DNA from: Platanthera guangdongensis
Taxonomy: Eukaryota; Streptophyta; Magnoliopsida; Asparagales; Orchidaceae
Direction: 5' to 3'
Assembly: GCA_039583875.1 (NCBI GenBank)
Contig: CM077159.1
Coordinates: forward strand, 4,281,371 to 4,345,370
Length of the DNA stretch: 64,000 nucleotides
Shown: positions 12,249 to 24,243 of the stretch, one piece after another
Layout: each line of letters starts with the position of its first letter
Numbering within the stretch: the first letter of the stretch is position 1
Notes under the pieces: model-generated
What the model saw: the letters and a program-made list of their open reading frames with translations, nothing else
What the model was told of the DNA's origin: nothing
Database searches by the model: none
Translations under genes and position numbers: made by a program

Positions 12249-15007
12249 TGTCACAACCCGCATTTTCTCAACGAAGAAATCGTATTAGAGCAAGAGAAAA
12301 CACGTGCCGTGATGCCACGTTATGCAGGGGATAACTGCACACGCTCAGGCAAAACTCCAGACCTTAGATTTAAAGGAAAATCATTGATTAAATATGAAAG
12401 AAAATCAGTTATGTTGAATGGCCGTATCCCTCGGCACGGTGGTTCAGCTAGTCCACAGTTTAAATTATATTTATACGCAGCAGAAAATACTTTGGTTCAA
12501 TTAAGTTGACACCCTAAATGAGCATAAGTGTCCCCGGGGGACGACTCAAGGTATGCACGACTCTAAGGTGAGTATAGTATGTATGAAAGACAGTGTTGTA
12601 CGCTGAGGTTAAATATTGTCTTTGTTTTAGAAACAAGTTATGCATGAGGTACATATAATAATGTTGTTAGGTTTTAAAATATCTAACATGCAACCTAGCA
12701 TAAATCCTTCCTAGAAGCAAGTAACCAACCACAAATAGGCAAAAACAACAATTTAAATTCATACCCAGCATCGCAAGAAGCCACCAGTGGGCGTCAACAA
12801 CCTGACACGAACCCACTGGTGAGTATGTATGTCTATACAGAAAAGTAAAGAGCTACCTCACAAAAATCGGGGATCAGCTATCTCAGCTACCCAAGAGGCC
12901 ACCAACAAGCCCCTCCAAAAGAACTAGCCGCTGAACTGGCTACAACCTGGACCTGAGGCATTCAAGGAAAGAACACCTCAGCAAGAAAATAATCAAAAGG
13001 TAAATAGAGCAATAGATTAATCAGCAAATAAGAAGAAGGGTTTACCAACCCGGCAATAAACTGCAATAAGCAAAAGAAAAGGGGGTGACAGTAAGAAGAG
13101 AGTACTATCTAAAGCACAGCAGAGCACACCAAGTGTGAGCAATAAAATCATTATGCCCTACCAAAAGAGTCTGCAACAGCAACAAGACATATACATATAT
13201 GCCCAAAGAAAAGCAAGCATAAACAGGAAATGGACTAACAGTCCTAACACGTGGGTAAGTGGTAGTGGTCAAAACATGGATCTGAATACATAACCAAAAT
13301 CAGTTTCAAAAAGGGCTAAGGGGTCAAACAGTGGCAGCTTTAGGGTCCCACACACACCAACCCAAACCGGGGCAAAAAGGCGGTGACCACAGCTCTCCAC
13401 ATAAAACCACCCCTCCAGAGGCCACCAAAACTCCACCACCTGCCACAACCCAAGAGTCGGCATGCAGAAACTTGCCGAACACCCAAAGCCCCCCCTAGGG
13501 AAAAGGTCTCACTAACAATCCTAAGAAACACACGAACCCAAGGCAAGAACGTTGGGACCAACCGACGCGGCCTTGCACGCCTAACCCGAACCAACCCCGA
13601 GTCTTACTGACCCCAAAATAAGCGCAGCACCCAGTGTCGACATGATATGTCGACACCACGACAAGCCGGTGTCGACAAAAGGTGTCGGCACCACTAGGGC
13701 TGGTGTCGACACCAAGTGTCGACACCACAGCTGTTGGTGTCGACACCAAGTGTCGACACCTCTGCTGCTGGTGTCGACACCATAGCTGCTGGTGTCGACA
13801 CAAGTGTCGACACCTCTGCTGCTGGTGTCGACACCAAGTGTCGACACCTCTGCTGGTGTCGACACTTGCTGGTGTCGACACTAAGTGTCGACACCACAGC
13901 TGCTGGTGTCGATACCAAGTGTCGACACCCCCCTGCTGCTGGTGTCGACACCAAGTGTCAACACCACAGCTGCTGGTGTCGACACCAAGTGTCGACACCA
14001 CTGCTGGCCGGTGTCGACACAAAGGTGTCGACACCCCGACTGGCCACCGACGACAAACCCAGCAAACAACCAAAACGAGAACAAGGCCTCTCTCTAGAGT
14101 TCCATCATCCATCGACAATAGCAACTACTCGACCTAAACCGAACCAAATCTGACCCTAATAAACACAATCCCTCAGGAAATATGAGATTTAATGGGAACT
14201 TTTCTACACTAGCCATGGTATGATCGGGAACGAACCCTAACGTACACCTAAGATCTAAGCAGGAAAGAGATAAAATTTAAACAATAGAAGACAAAGATCA
14301 ACTATGGTAAGGATGAGGGAACATCACTTGCCTCAATACCTGAAAAACTTGGTCGGCGGCCTCCCCCACTCTCGGATCTAGCCGCAGAGCAGCAAGCTGA
14401 GGAGCAGAAAGAATGCAGATCCAGGCGAGGGTAGTCCAGATCCACTCTCGAAATCGAGTTTCGACCACTAAATCTCCAGGAATCGACGTCCGAAGGCTAG
14501 GGTAGTCCGGCGGTTCTCTTCCTCTCACACAGGCGGCGGCTTCTTCCAGAAAGAGAAAATGAAAAGAGGCAAAGAACTGAGCCCTAAGTTCTAACCTAAG
14601 GCTATATATAAGCATCTGTTTAATAATAAACAATCATACATATAATTACTTACACGCAATATCAAAACAACACGAGACCCGAAACATCTCAGAAAATGAC
14701 GAAATTCGCCTCGCAGCTAAAAACCCACGCTACGAACACAACTGCGAAGTCGAAATTAGCATTCGACGAACAAAACCCGGGATATCACCACCCGAAGCCA
14801 AAAACACAAGCATTCCATAAGAGGCCCAACCGAGTCATCAAACGGCCCCCCGGCTAGCTGGAGAATCTTGCTAACAGGCTACAAACAGGCTACATAAGGA
14901 ACCCTAAGAGCTAAGACCACGCTCTACAACGGCAAAAAGCCGGAAATACGTCATTGTAACGCCAGCCAAAGATCAAACAAAACACAGCAAAAACCGGGGG
15001 CGTTACA
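12249..15007 (-). repeat. 3' LTR of gypsy element 1
   Basis: 2759 bp, closely matching 20497-23367. It contains the GTGTCGACAC palindrome array at 13636-14035 and, on the minus strand, a TATA box TTATATATAGCC near 14602-14613. The 112-bp length difference from the other LTR comes largely from array copy number (18 versus 23 perfect decamers by hand count). From 13636 to 14140 both strands read open because of the array; these frames are not genes. Confidence 0.95.
13636..14035. repeat. GTGTCGACAC palindrome array, copy in the 3' LTR
   Basis: Hand count finds 18 perfect GTGTCGACAC decamers, each also a GTCGAC site. They alternate with an AA spacer and a longer spacer of the CTCTGCTGCTG or CACAGCTGCTG type. 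Imperfect copies differ mainly at the CG (GTGTCGATAC, GTGTCAACAC). Confidence 0.95.
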
Positions 15008-15024
15008 GCCACTCCCCCTAAAAG
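15008..15024 (-). promoter_or_regulatory. polypurine tract of gypsy element 1
   Basis: The minus strand reads CTTTTAGGGGGAGTGGC directly before the LTR start TGTAACGCC, the priming site for second-strand synthesis. Confidence 0.85.
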
Positions 15025-15132
15025 AAAGTTTCGCCTCGAAACTTTACTCACAACACTCCTATATAGAAGGAGAGAGAAAGAGCCAGGAAAGGGCTATATA
15101 TAAGAATAAAATAGAGCATACCAGGCACAAGA

Positions 15133-18100
15133 TCAGGGAAACAGATGAGGGTGGGCCTCCCTCATAGCCGACTCCAGCTCCCAAGTCGCGCTTTCCACAT
15201 CCTGATTCCTCCATAAAACTTTAACCATAGGAATAGTCTTCTTCCGCAACGCCCGAACTTGAGAATCCAAAATGCGGACAGGCACCTCCACATAAGAAAG
15301 ATTTGGCTCCAACTGAGGCACATAATCCAAAACCAGCCTGCCATTTATCACACATTTTCGCAGCTGACTGACGTGAAAGACATCATGCACGCCAGGGAAA
15401 TCTGCGGGCAAAGCCAGCCTATAGGCTGATACCCCAATCCGCTCAACAATCGGAAACGGCCCCACGTACCTCGAGTCTAACTTCCTGTTCTTTGCAAATC
15501 GCTTGACTCCGATCAACGGGGAGACCTTTAAGAACACCGAGTCCCCCACAACAAATTTCAAGTCCGATCTACGCCGATTGGCATTCTTCTCATACCTCTC
15601 CTGGGCTATCCAAAGCTTTTACCGAATAAGCTTCACAGCGGTTTCCATCTCCTCGAGCGCTTCTGGACCCAACAAAGGTCCCTCGCTAAGCTCAGCCCAA
15701 AATAAGGGAGTCCTGCAGCGCCTCCCATACAAAGCTTCAAAAGGAGCCATTTGCAAGCTTTCTTGATAACTGTTGGTATACACGAATTCCATAAGCCGCA
15801 AGCGCTCGTCCCACGCTCCTCCGTGGTCCAGAATATAGCATCGGATCATATCTTCCACAATCTGATTTACTCGCTCCGTCTGACCGTTGGTCTGCGGATG
15901 ATAAGCCGTGGAATATCTCAAATCTGTACCTAACCCCTCTTGGAGGCTCTTCCAAAAATGAGACGTGAACCTCGAGTGTCGATCCAATATGATACTGACG
16001 GGTACACCATGCAATCTGACAACCTCTTCCAGATACAGCTCAGATATCTTCCTCATCGGATAATCGATCTTAAATGGTACGAAATGAGCGCTCTTCGTCA
16101 ATCTGTCCACGATTACCCAGACTGAATCATGCCCCTTAGGAGATCTCGGTAAGCCTGTAATGAAATCCATCGAGATACTCTCCCACTTCCACATCGGAAT
16201 CTCCAAGGGAGTCAGCTTGCCACCAGGCCTCCCATGGTCGGCTTTCACATGCCTGCAAGTGAAACACTCTGAAATGAATCTGGCTATGTCCTTCTTCATC
16301 CCATACCACCAGGCAATCTGCTTTAAATCGTGATACATCTTGGTAGACCCTGGATGGTAGGCAACACTAGATCCGTGGGCTTCTCTGCACACCACATCCC
16401 GGATATCTCCAACCGTGGGGATGCAAAACCTGCCACGATACTTCAAGGTACCCGCATCGTCTATGGAGAAATCTGGTAATTCACCTTTTTCAGCTCGATG
16501 ATACAAATGCAAAAGATCGGGATCGTCCTTCTGATGCAGTTTTGTAAGCGCAATCCACGAAGGTTCTGCCACTGCCAAGCTACTCTGTGAATCACAGCTT
16601 CCCACAGAAATGTCCATCAAAAGAAACTCTTCCACTAGACGCTCGGCGGAGAGATTAAAAATCTTACCTGACTTCCGACTCAGGGTATCAGCCACCACAT
16701 TTGCCTTGCCCGGATGATACTGAATTTCAACATCATAGTCGGCCACGTACTCCAACCACTGCCGCTGGCGCAGATTCAATTCTTTCTGAGTGAAGTCATA
16801 CTTCAAACTCGTATGATCCGTGAAAATCTTGCACTGCGCGCCATATAACAAAAGCCTCCACAATTTCAGCGCATATATCACAGCTGCAAACTCCAGGTCG
16901 TGCGTAGGGTAATTCCTCTCGTGAGTCTTTAGCTGCCTCGACCCATACACAATCACCTTCCCGCCCTGCATCAAAACGCAGCCCAGTCCGACATGCGACG
17001 CATCCACATATATATCATACTCACTACCCTCCGTAGGCAAAGACAAAATTGGAGCCGAACATAGCCTTCTTTTTAGTTCCTCAAAAGCCTTCTCACACTT
17101 ACCATCCCATATAAAGGCTACATTCTTCTGAGTCAACTTGGTCAACGGCGCGGACAAGGTAGAGAAGCCTTCTACAAATCTTCTATAATAACCAGCCAAA
17201 CCCAAGAAGCTTCTGATCTCTTTGGGAGTAACAGGTCTCGCCCATTCCATAACAACAGCGATCTTTTCTGGGTCCACCGATATTCCCTCCTTATTAATCA
17301 CGTGGCCTAGAAAAGAAACTTAAGGCAACCAAAATTCACATTTACCCAGCTTGGCGTATAGCTTATGGTCTCTCAGAGTCGCCAAGACCAGCCGCAAATG
17401 TCGATCATGCTCCTGTGCATCTTTAGAATACACCAAAACATCATCTATAAAAAAAATTACAAACTTATCTAGAAAGTCCTTGAAAACTCTGTTCATCAAA
17501 TCCATAAAAGCTGAGGGCGCATTAGTCAAACCAAAAGACATAACCAAAAACTCAAAATGCCCATGACGAGAGCGGAACGCCGTCCGCGGAACATCTGACT
17601 CCCGAATCCTCAACTGGTGATAGCCCGAACTAAGATATATCTTGGAAAACACGGCACTACCACACAGTTGGTCAAACAAATCGTCGATTCGCGGCAAAGG
17701 GTACCTGATCTTAATAGTAACCTTGTTCAGCTCTCTATAGTCGATGCATAACCTCATCGACCCATCTTTCTTTTTAACAAACAGCACTGGTGCACCCCAA
17801 GGCAAAAAACTCGGCCTTATGAAACCTTTTGCCAACAACTCATCCAGCTGAATTCGCAACTCTCCAAGCTCTCGCGGGGCCATCCGGTACGGCGCCTTTA
17901 TGATAGGACGCGTGCCTGGCTCCAAATCTATCACAAACTCGACATCTCAATCGGGTGGAAGACTAGGAAGATCGTCAGGAAACACATCAGAGAAGTCACA
18001 CACCACAGGAATCTCTTCCAAACGGGGCACACTAACAATCGTTCCTACCAGAGAAACCATACTGGCAAAACAGCCAGAAACAAGCAACTTCCGAGCACGC

Positions 18101-18510
18101 ACCGCAGAAATGATTGGAGACTCCTGGAGAGAATATCCGTAAACGCTCCCTGGCTGACCATTGTCTTTGACAAAGTCCAAGCGCTTACCCTTGCACTGGA
18201 TCACAGCATCGTACCTTAACAACCAGTCCATGCCCAAAATAACATCGAAGTCCTCCAGGTCAATCACCTTCAGATCTGTCTTGTCTAGAAAATCTCCCAA
18301 CAAAGTCGGACAATCGAGGACACCCAGGTCCGTAACCACAGAGTCACCGGAGGGAAACTTAATGCAGAAGGCACCACCAACACGATCTAGGCCCAAACCG
18401 AACCTCTCCACAAAGGCTCTAGCCGCAAACAAGTGGGTAGCGCCGGAATCGAAGAGAATGCGCGCCCGGCGGTTCTTTACCTTAAATCGTCCTACGAATT
18501 GCACACGCAT
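15133..18510 (-). pseudogene. pol of gypsy element 1 (protease, RT, RNase H, integrase)
   Basis: One frame, cut by three nonsense codons (near 17947, 17317 and 15616). Protease: ARILFDSGATHLF near residue 20. [22 protein letters not shown], then FIDD at about 17440. The first catalytic aspartate is replaced, [10 protein letters not shown] instead of SKIDLxSGYH. RNase H: DASHVGLG and FTDHTSLKY. Integrase: zinc-binding H-H-C-C ([21 protein letters not shown]), core aspartates in [10 protein letters not shown] and LDRHSRF, glutamate in NGQTERVN. The C-terminal part carries VHDVFHVSQLRK and a chromodomain-like VLWRNQDVESATWE. The stops are consistent with CGA to TGA and CAA to TAA changes. Confidence 0.88.
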
Positions 18511-19825
18511 CTAAGGCAACAAGCGCTAAAACGAAAACTACCACCAAAAAGGGAACATAACGAAACGACTGGGGAGGAGTCAAACCTGAGATAACCTGGG
18601 TCGAAGTCTTCACTTCGTTTGCCGAAACCACATTCAGCTTCCCCTTTCCTTTATCCATTTGCTGAGGCGGTGGCAAAGCCTGGAGGGGAACTGGCTGCAG
18701 AATAGGCTAGGTCTGAGGGCACCTTATCTTGAGATGACCCTTCTGGCCGCACTGAAAACAGACCTTATCTTTTAACCAACAACGGGCAGCCTCATGCCCC
18801 TTCCTTCCACACAAGGCACACACCAAGTATCCCCTGGAAACACCCTGAATCGCATGCACCTATTCCTTCTTCTGCGCTCCCAACCTCTTGAAACACTTCT
18901 CAAAGGGGTGGCCTGGCCGACCACAAAAGCTACAAATCTCTCTGATCTTCTTTCTCGAGACAGCATCAAGTTCATGAGGGCTCTTCCCTCCACCGGACTT
19001 CCGCTTATCCTTCCTCAACTGCTGGCCTCTATTCTTGGCATTCTCAATGGCCTCAACCCTCAAGGCAGCTTCAACCATGCTGGCATAACTGACTGCTCCA
19101 TAGGTATTCGCTAACTGCTGAATGTCGCTTCTTAGTCCACCCAGAAATTGCTTAACTCAGTCTGCCTCAACACTCACCAGACCAGGAGCAAACGGACTCA
19201 ACTTACTAAACTCAATCTCGTACTCACTAACCATGAGTTTCCTCTGCTTTAAATGAAGAAAGTCATTCATTAGCCGGTCCTGCTCGACTGAAGGCAGAAA
19301 CTTACTTAACAACATCACCTTAAATGACTCCCATGTACAGCCTGCCACCAAGCTTTCTTTCTCCCTCAGACACCAATTCTTTGCTAAGCCCTTGAGCTGG
19401 TAGCCAACGAGCATCACTCTCTGATCGTCCGTAATCCCTGAGTAAGAGAACATCTCCTCAATGGTAATCAGCCAGTCATCCAAAATCATGAAATCTGCTT
19501 GCCCATCATAGGTAGGGGGTCTCAGCCGCTGAAACTGGGATATGAACGTCATCTCCGGGGGAACCACAACCAAAGGCATGGGAGGAGCAGGAGGGGCAGG
19601 AACAGCTACCCCCTCAGTGGGGTCCTGAGCTCTCGGGATCTGTCCCGTCACCACTGCTACAAGGGTCTGAATCTGAGCCTGTATAACCACTACCTGCCTC
19701 GATAACACCTCATTACTCTGCCGCAGGCTTTCTACTAATGCATCGCTCTGCGCTCCTGACGTCTCACCCTCAGATTGGGGGGTCGATCTCGTCTCAGGAC
19801 GTCTCTCCATCCTAAAATCGCACAA
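18482..19825 (-). pseudogene. gag of gypsy element 1
   Basis: The capsid and nucleocapsid protein that packages the element RNA. A capsid-type region (FQRLRPPTYDG near residue 98, then a LKGLAKNWCL segment) is followed by three zinc knuckles in one frame: CSFCGRPGHPFEKC (about 18922), CALCGRKGHEAARC and CFQCGQKGHLKIRC (about 18740-18800). Tekay-type Gag usually has one or two, so three is on the high side. The frame is broken by TGA at 19157-19159, TAG near 18857 and TAG at 18707-18709, each one C-to-T step from CGA or CAG. Gag ends 29 bp inside the next frame, so protease is in another frame. Confidence 0.8.
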
Positions 19826-20154
19826 GCTTTAGACAAAACCTAGCCCATCAGCTAGAACAAAACTACCCGGTACAGGCAAACACACTTAAATATGAACTTC
19901 AACTGCAAAAACTTGCTCTGGGAGGTGTTTTTACCATGATGATATTATGCTTAACCTAAGATGATTCACCACCATCATACTAACTCATGTGCCTAAACCA
20001 TGAATGCATGTATTTGTATTCTTTTTGACTCAAAACCATGTGTGTACATATGTCATCTTGCAAATCTTTAGCTTGGCACGTTGTGCTTATGAAATGTTAT
20101 GCTATGCATGATGTGCTATGCATTCTAAAAAGGCCTTAGTGCATGCCATGGGCG

Positions 20155-20345
20155 GCGTACACATGAAAATGTTAGGCATCCCATACTACATAACATTCCC
20201 ATGCAATGAAAAAGAAAACGTGCTAGCCGCATTCATGTGGTGAGGTTATGCATCCCATACTACATAACCCTCACATGTTGCCTTCTATGGTGGATCCATA
20301 TACAAACACATATTATGCATCCCATACTACATAATATGCCCCATA
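20155..20345 (-). repeat. three-copy leader repeat
   Basis: GCATCCCATACTACATAA occurs three times (near 20177, 20250 and 20318), about 70 bp apart, in the untranslated leader between the primer site and gag. The rest of 19830-20480 shows no gene. Confidence 0.8.
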
Positions 20346-20479
20346 TACTTCTTTATGCTCATGAGTGTAGTGTTCGTGCTTTAGCCAAGACGTGTTGATG
20401 ACATATCGGTGTGTGTATGGTATGACGCTAACCACTAATGCAGATAAGGGAAAGGTTGCCCGACCATTTGTCAAGCAAC

Positions 20480-20496
20480 CTCCCTCTGATACTAAC
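20480..20496 (-). promoter_or_regulatory. primer-binding site of gypsy element 1
   Basis: The minus strand reads GTTAGTATCAGAGGGAGG next to the LTR. TAGTATCAGAG is one base from the initiator-Met site TGGTATCAGAG. Confidence 0.8.
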
Positions 20497-23367
20497 TGTC
20501 ACAACCTGAATTTTCTCAACGAAGAAATCGTATCAGAGCAAGAGAAAACACGTGCCGTGATGCCACGTCATGCAGGGGATAACTGCACACGCTCAGGCAA
20601 AACTCCAGACCTTAGATTTAAAGGAAAATCGTTGATTAAATATGAAAGAAAATCAGTTATGTTGAATGGCCGTATCCCTCGGCACGGTGGATCAACTAGT
20701 CCACAGTTTAAATTATATTTATACGCAGCAGAAAATACTTTGGTTCAATTAAGTTGACACCCTAAATGAGCATAAGTGTCCCCGGGGGATGACTCAAGGT
20801 ATATACGACTCTAAGGTGAGTATAGTATGTATGAAAGACAGTGTTGTATGCTGAGGTTAAATAGTGTCTTTGTTTTAGAAACAAGTTATGCATGAGGTAC
20901 ATATAATAATGCTGTTAGGTTTTAAAATATCTAACATGCAACCTAGCATAAATCCTTCCCAGAAGCAAGTAACCAACCACAAATAGGCAAAAACAGCAGT
21001 TTAAATTCATACCCAGCATCGCAAGAAGCCATTAGTGGGCGTCAACAACCTGACACGAACCCACTGGCGAGTATCTATGTCTATACAGAAAAGTAAAGAG
21101 CTACCTCACAAAAATCGGGGATCAGCTATCTCAGCTACCCAAGAGGCCACCAACAAGCCCTTCCAAAAGAACTAGTCGCTGAACTGGCTACAACCTGGAC
21201 CTGAGGCATTCAAGAAAAGAACACCTCAGCAAGAAAATAATCAAAAGGGAAATAGAGCAATAGATTAATGAGCAAATAATAAGAAGGGTTTACCAACCCG
21301 GTAACAAACTGCAATAAGCAAAAGAAAAGGGGGTGACAGTAAGAAGAGAGTACTGTCTAACGCACAGCAGAGCACACCAAGTGCGAGCAATAAAACCATT
21401 ATGCCCTACAAAAAGAGTCTGCAATAGCAACAAGACATATACATATATGCCAAAAGAAAAGAAAGCATAAACAGGAAAGGGACTAACAGTCCTAACACGT
21501 GGGTAAGTGGCAGTGGTCAAAACATGGATCTGAATACATAACCAAAATCAGGTCCAAAAGGGCTAAGGGGTCAAACAATGGCAGCTTTAGGGTCCCACAC
21601 ACACCAACCCAAACCGGGGAAAAAAGGCGGTGGCCACATCTCTCCATATAAAACCACCCCTCCAGAGGCCACCAAAACTCCACCACCTGCCACAACCCAA
21701 GAGTCGGCATGCAGAAACTAGCCGAACACCCAAAGCCCCCCCCTAGGGAAAAGGTCTCACTAACAATCCTAAGAAACACACGAACCTAAGGCAGGAACAT
21801 CGGGACCAACCGACACGGCCTTGCACGCCTAACCCGAACCAACCCTGAGTCTTACTGACCCCAAAACAAGCGCAGCACCCAGTGTCGACATGATATGTCG
21901 ACACCACGACAAGCCGGTGTCGACACAAGGTGTCGGCACCACTGGGGCTGGTGTCGACACCAAGTGTCGACACCACAGCTACTGGTGTCGACACCTTTGC
22001 TGCTGGTGTCGACACCAAGTGTCGACACCACAGCTGCTGGTGTCGACACCTCTGCTGCCGGTGTCGACACCAAGTGTCGACACCTCTGCTGCCGGTGTCT
22101 ATACCAAGTGTCGACACCTCTGCTGCTGGTGTCGACACAAAGTGTCGACACCTCTGCTGCTGGTGTTGACACCAAGTGTCGACACCTCTGCTACTGGTGT
22201 CGACACCAAGTGTTGACACCTCTTCTGCTGGTGTCGACACCAAGTGTCGACACCACAGCTGCTGGTGTCGACACCAAGTGTCGACACCCCCTGCTGCTGG
22301 TGTCGACACCAAGTGTCGACACCACAGCTGCTGGTGTCGACACCAAGTGTCGACACCACTGCTGGCCGGTGTCAACACAAAGGTGTCGACACCCCGACTG
22401 TCCACCGGCGCCAAACCCAGCAAACAACCAAAACGAGAACGAGGCCTCTCTCTAGAGTTCCATCATCCATCGGCAATAGCAACTACTCGACATAAACCGA
22501 ACCAAATCTGACCCTAATAAACACAATCCCTTAGGATATCTGAGATTTAACGGGAACTTTTCTATACTAGCCACGGTATGATCGGGAACGAACCCTAACG
22601 TACACCTAAGATCTAAGCAAGAAAGAGATAAAATTTAAACAAAAGAAGACAAAGATCAACTCTGGCAAGGATGAGGGAACATCACTTGCCTCAATACCAG
22701 AAAAACTTGGTCGGCGGCCTCCCCCACTCTCGGATCTAGCCGCAGAGCAGCAAGCTGAGGAGCAGAAAGAATGCAGATCCAGGCGAGGGCAGTCCAGATC
22801 CACTCTCGAAATCGAATTTCGACCAGTAAATCTCCAGGAATCGACGTCTGAAGGCTAGGGTAGTCCGGCGGTTCTCTTCCTCTCGCACAGGCGGCGGCTT
22901 CTTCCAGAAAGAGAAAATGAAAAGAGGCAAAGAACTGAGCCCTAAGTTCTAACCTAAGGCTATATATATAAGCATCAGTTTAATAATAAACAATCAATAC
23001 ATATAATTACTTACACGCAATATCAAAACAACACGAGACCCGAAACATCTCAGAAAATGACGAAATTCGCCTCGCAGCTAAAAACACACGTTACGAACAC
23101 AACTGCGAAGTCGAAATTAGCATTCGACAAACAAAACCCAGGATATCACCACCCGAAGCCAAAAACACAAGCATTCCCTAAGAGGCCCAACCGAGTCATC
23201 AAATGGCCCCCGGCTAGCTGGGGAATCTTGCTAACAGACTACAAATAGGCTACACAAGGAACCCTAAGAGCTAAGACCACGCTCTACAACGGCAAAAAGC
23301 CGGAAATACGCCATCGTAACGTCAGCCAAAGATCAAACAAAACACAGCAAAAACCGGGGGCGTTACA
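20497..23367 (-). repeat. 5' LTR of gypsy element 1
   Basis: 2871 bp, the first LTR in element orientation, with the primer site immediately inside it. It contains the palindrome array at 21878-22395 and a TATATATATA box at 22961-22970. In this family the array lies downstream of that TATA box, so it may be transcribed into the leader. Confidence 0.95.
21878..22395. repeat. GTGTCGACAC palindrome array, copy in the 5' LTR
   Basis: Hand count finds 23 perfect decamers with the same two spacer types. Degenerate copies are mainly GTGTTGACAC and GTGTCAACAC, as expected if methylated CG sites were deaminated. Confidence 0.95.
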
Positions 23368-24175
23368 CAGTAGTAGCAATTCTCTTTCCTTTCCTTTCGA
23401 CAACTTCTAGACCACGGGGTTGAAGGACCCTGTCCCATCTCTCAAGCATCCTAATATCCATTCTTCTCATGTGGCGTATTATTGCACAGAGCTTCAGATT
23501 CAGAATTTCTGGGACTGTTTCTCGCAGATATAGTGAAAGGATTCTCCCCAAATTTGATTCAGCCATGAAATCCACTATTCTTTCAAACACCACTCTTCCC
23601 CAATTAATTCTCTTGGACAATATGACCCTTGCAATTAGTTCAAACATCCTCTTTGAGATTTTGTTATGGGATCTTGTTTTGCATATCAGAGCTTTCCAGA
23701 TGACATCAGCTAGAAACTTACCTCTCAGGTTAAGTTCTTTCCTTAGAATTGATCTGGTGGTGTGCTTGGAAAGTGCACACCATTTCATTGTCGATTTTAT
23801 ATTATCCAGTAATAGCTCTTATTTGTTCTCAGTTATAGAGAGCTTTGGCAACTACAGAGCCTTGCTGAGCCTTCTGGGAGTAATCTTGATCTTCTTCCCC
23901 CTTACTATGGTCTTAGCATTACCTGCCAAAGCATCTGCTTTGGCATTGGCGGACAACTCTAGCACTTCCCTCTTCCACAGAAGACAGGGTTCCGTTAGGA
24001 TGAAGGCTAAGTCAGATTTATGTAGAAGATTAAGCACTTGCTGAACTTCTTCCATAGCATCAACAAATCCATTGTGATCCACCTCTGCTCCTTCGAGGAG
24101 GAAATCTTGTCCCTTGGGCGCTATTTTGCCGGAGAATATGAGAATGCTAGCGAAAATGGCTTTCCGTCGATTCAA
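23363..24175 (-). pseudogene. second (envelope-position) ORF, N-terminal part
   Basis: A gene downstream of gag/pol, in the position of the env-like ORF of SIRE1-type copia elements. Two frames (24175-23852 and 23788-23363) make up the N-terminal domain. The second reads KRINWGRVVFERIVDF and NLGRILSLYL, matching SLNWGEVFLDLIKK and NFGRILGVFL at about residues 168-195 of the ORF at 60635, so the two are homologous. The gene is then cut at 23367 by the nested gypsy element and resumes at 12248. Function is unknown, and no membrane segment is apparent in this part. Confidence 0.65.
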
Positions 24176-24231
24176 CGAATACTGTCGGGAGAGGGTAAGG
24201 AACAGTGACTTGGCTTATTGCACAAGCACTT

Positions 24232-24242
24232 CTATTTATAGG
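24232..24242 (-). promoter_or_regulatory. internal TATA box before the second ORF
   Basis: The minus strand reads CCTATAAATAG, a canonical plant TATA box, about 60 bp before the second frame begins at 24175. It does not lie in an LTR. The other SIRE element also has a TATA-like box at the equivalent place. Confidence 0.6.
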
Positions 24243-24243
24243 T

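Larger units (their letters stand above)
12249..23367 (-). mobile_element. gypsy element 1 (Tekay/Del-like), nested in the copia element
   Basis: A complete minus-strand chromovirus-type element of about 11.1 kb with LTRs at 12249-15007 and 20497-23367, termini TGTAACGCC...GTTGTGACA on the minus strand, and the perfect TSD CAGTA at 12244-12248 and 23368-23372. The gene order gag, protease, RT, RNase H, integrase is the gypsy order. All domains are present, but the reading frame has several nonsense codons and one frame change, so it is not autonomous today. Confidence 0.95.

Noticed and set aside
13495..14153. Several long frames on both strands (145-209 codons)
   Set aside because: All arise from the GTGTCGACAC array inside an LTR. 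They are cysteine/histidine/threonine repeats with no family and no start context.
13636..22395. CRISPR-like spacing of short repeats
   Set aside because: The repeats are palindromic decamers with low-complexity spacers, located in LTRs of a plant retroelement; no unique spacers and no cas genes.
21743..22511. Equivalent long frames in the other LTR (up to 226 codons)
   Set aside because: Same cause as in the first array; the frames differ between the two LTRs.
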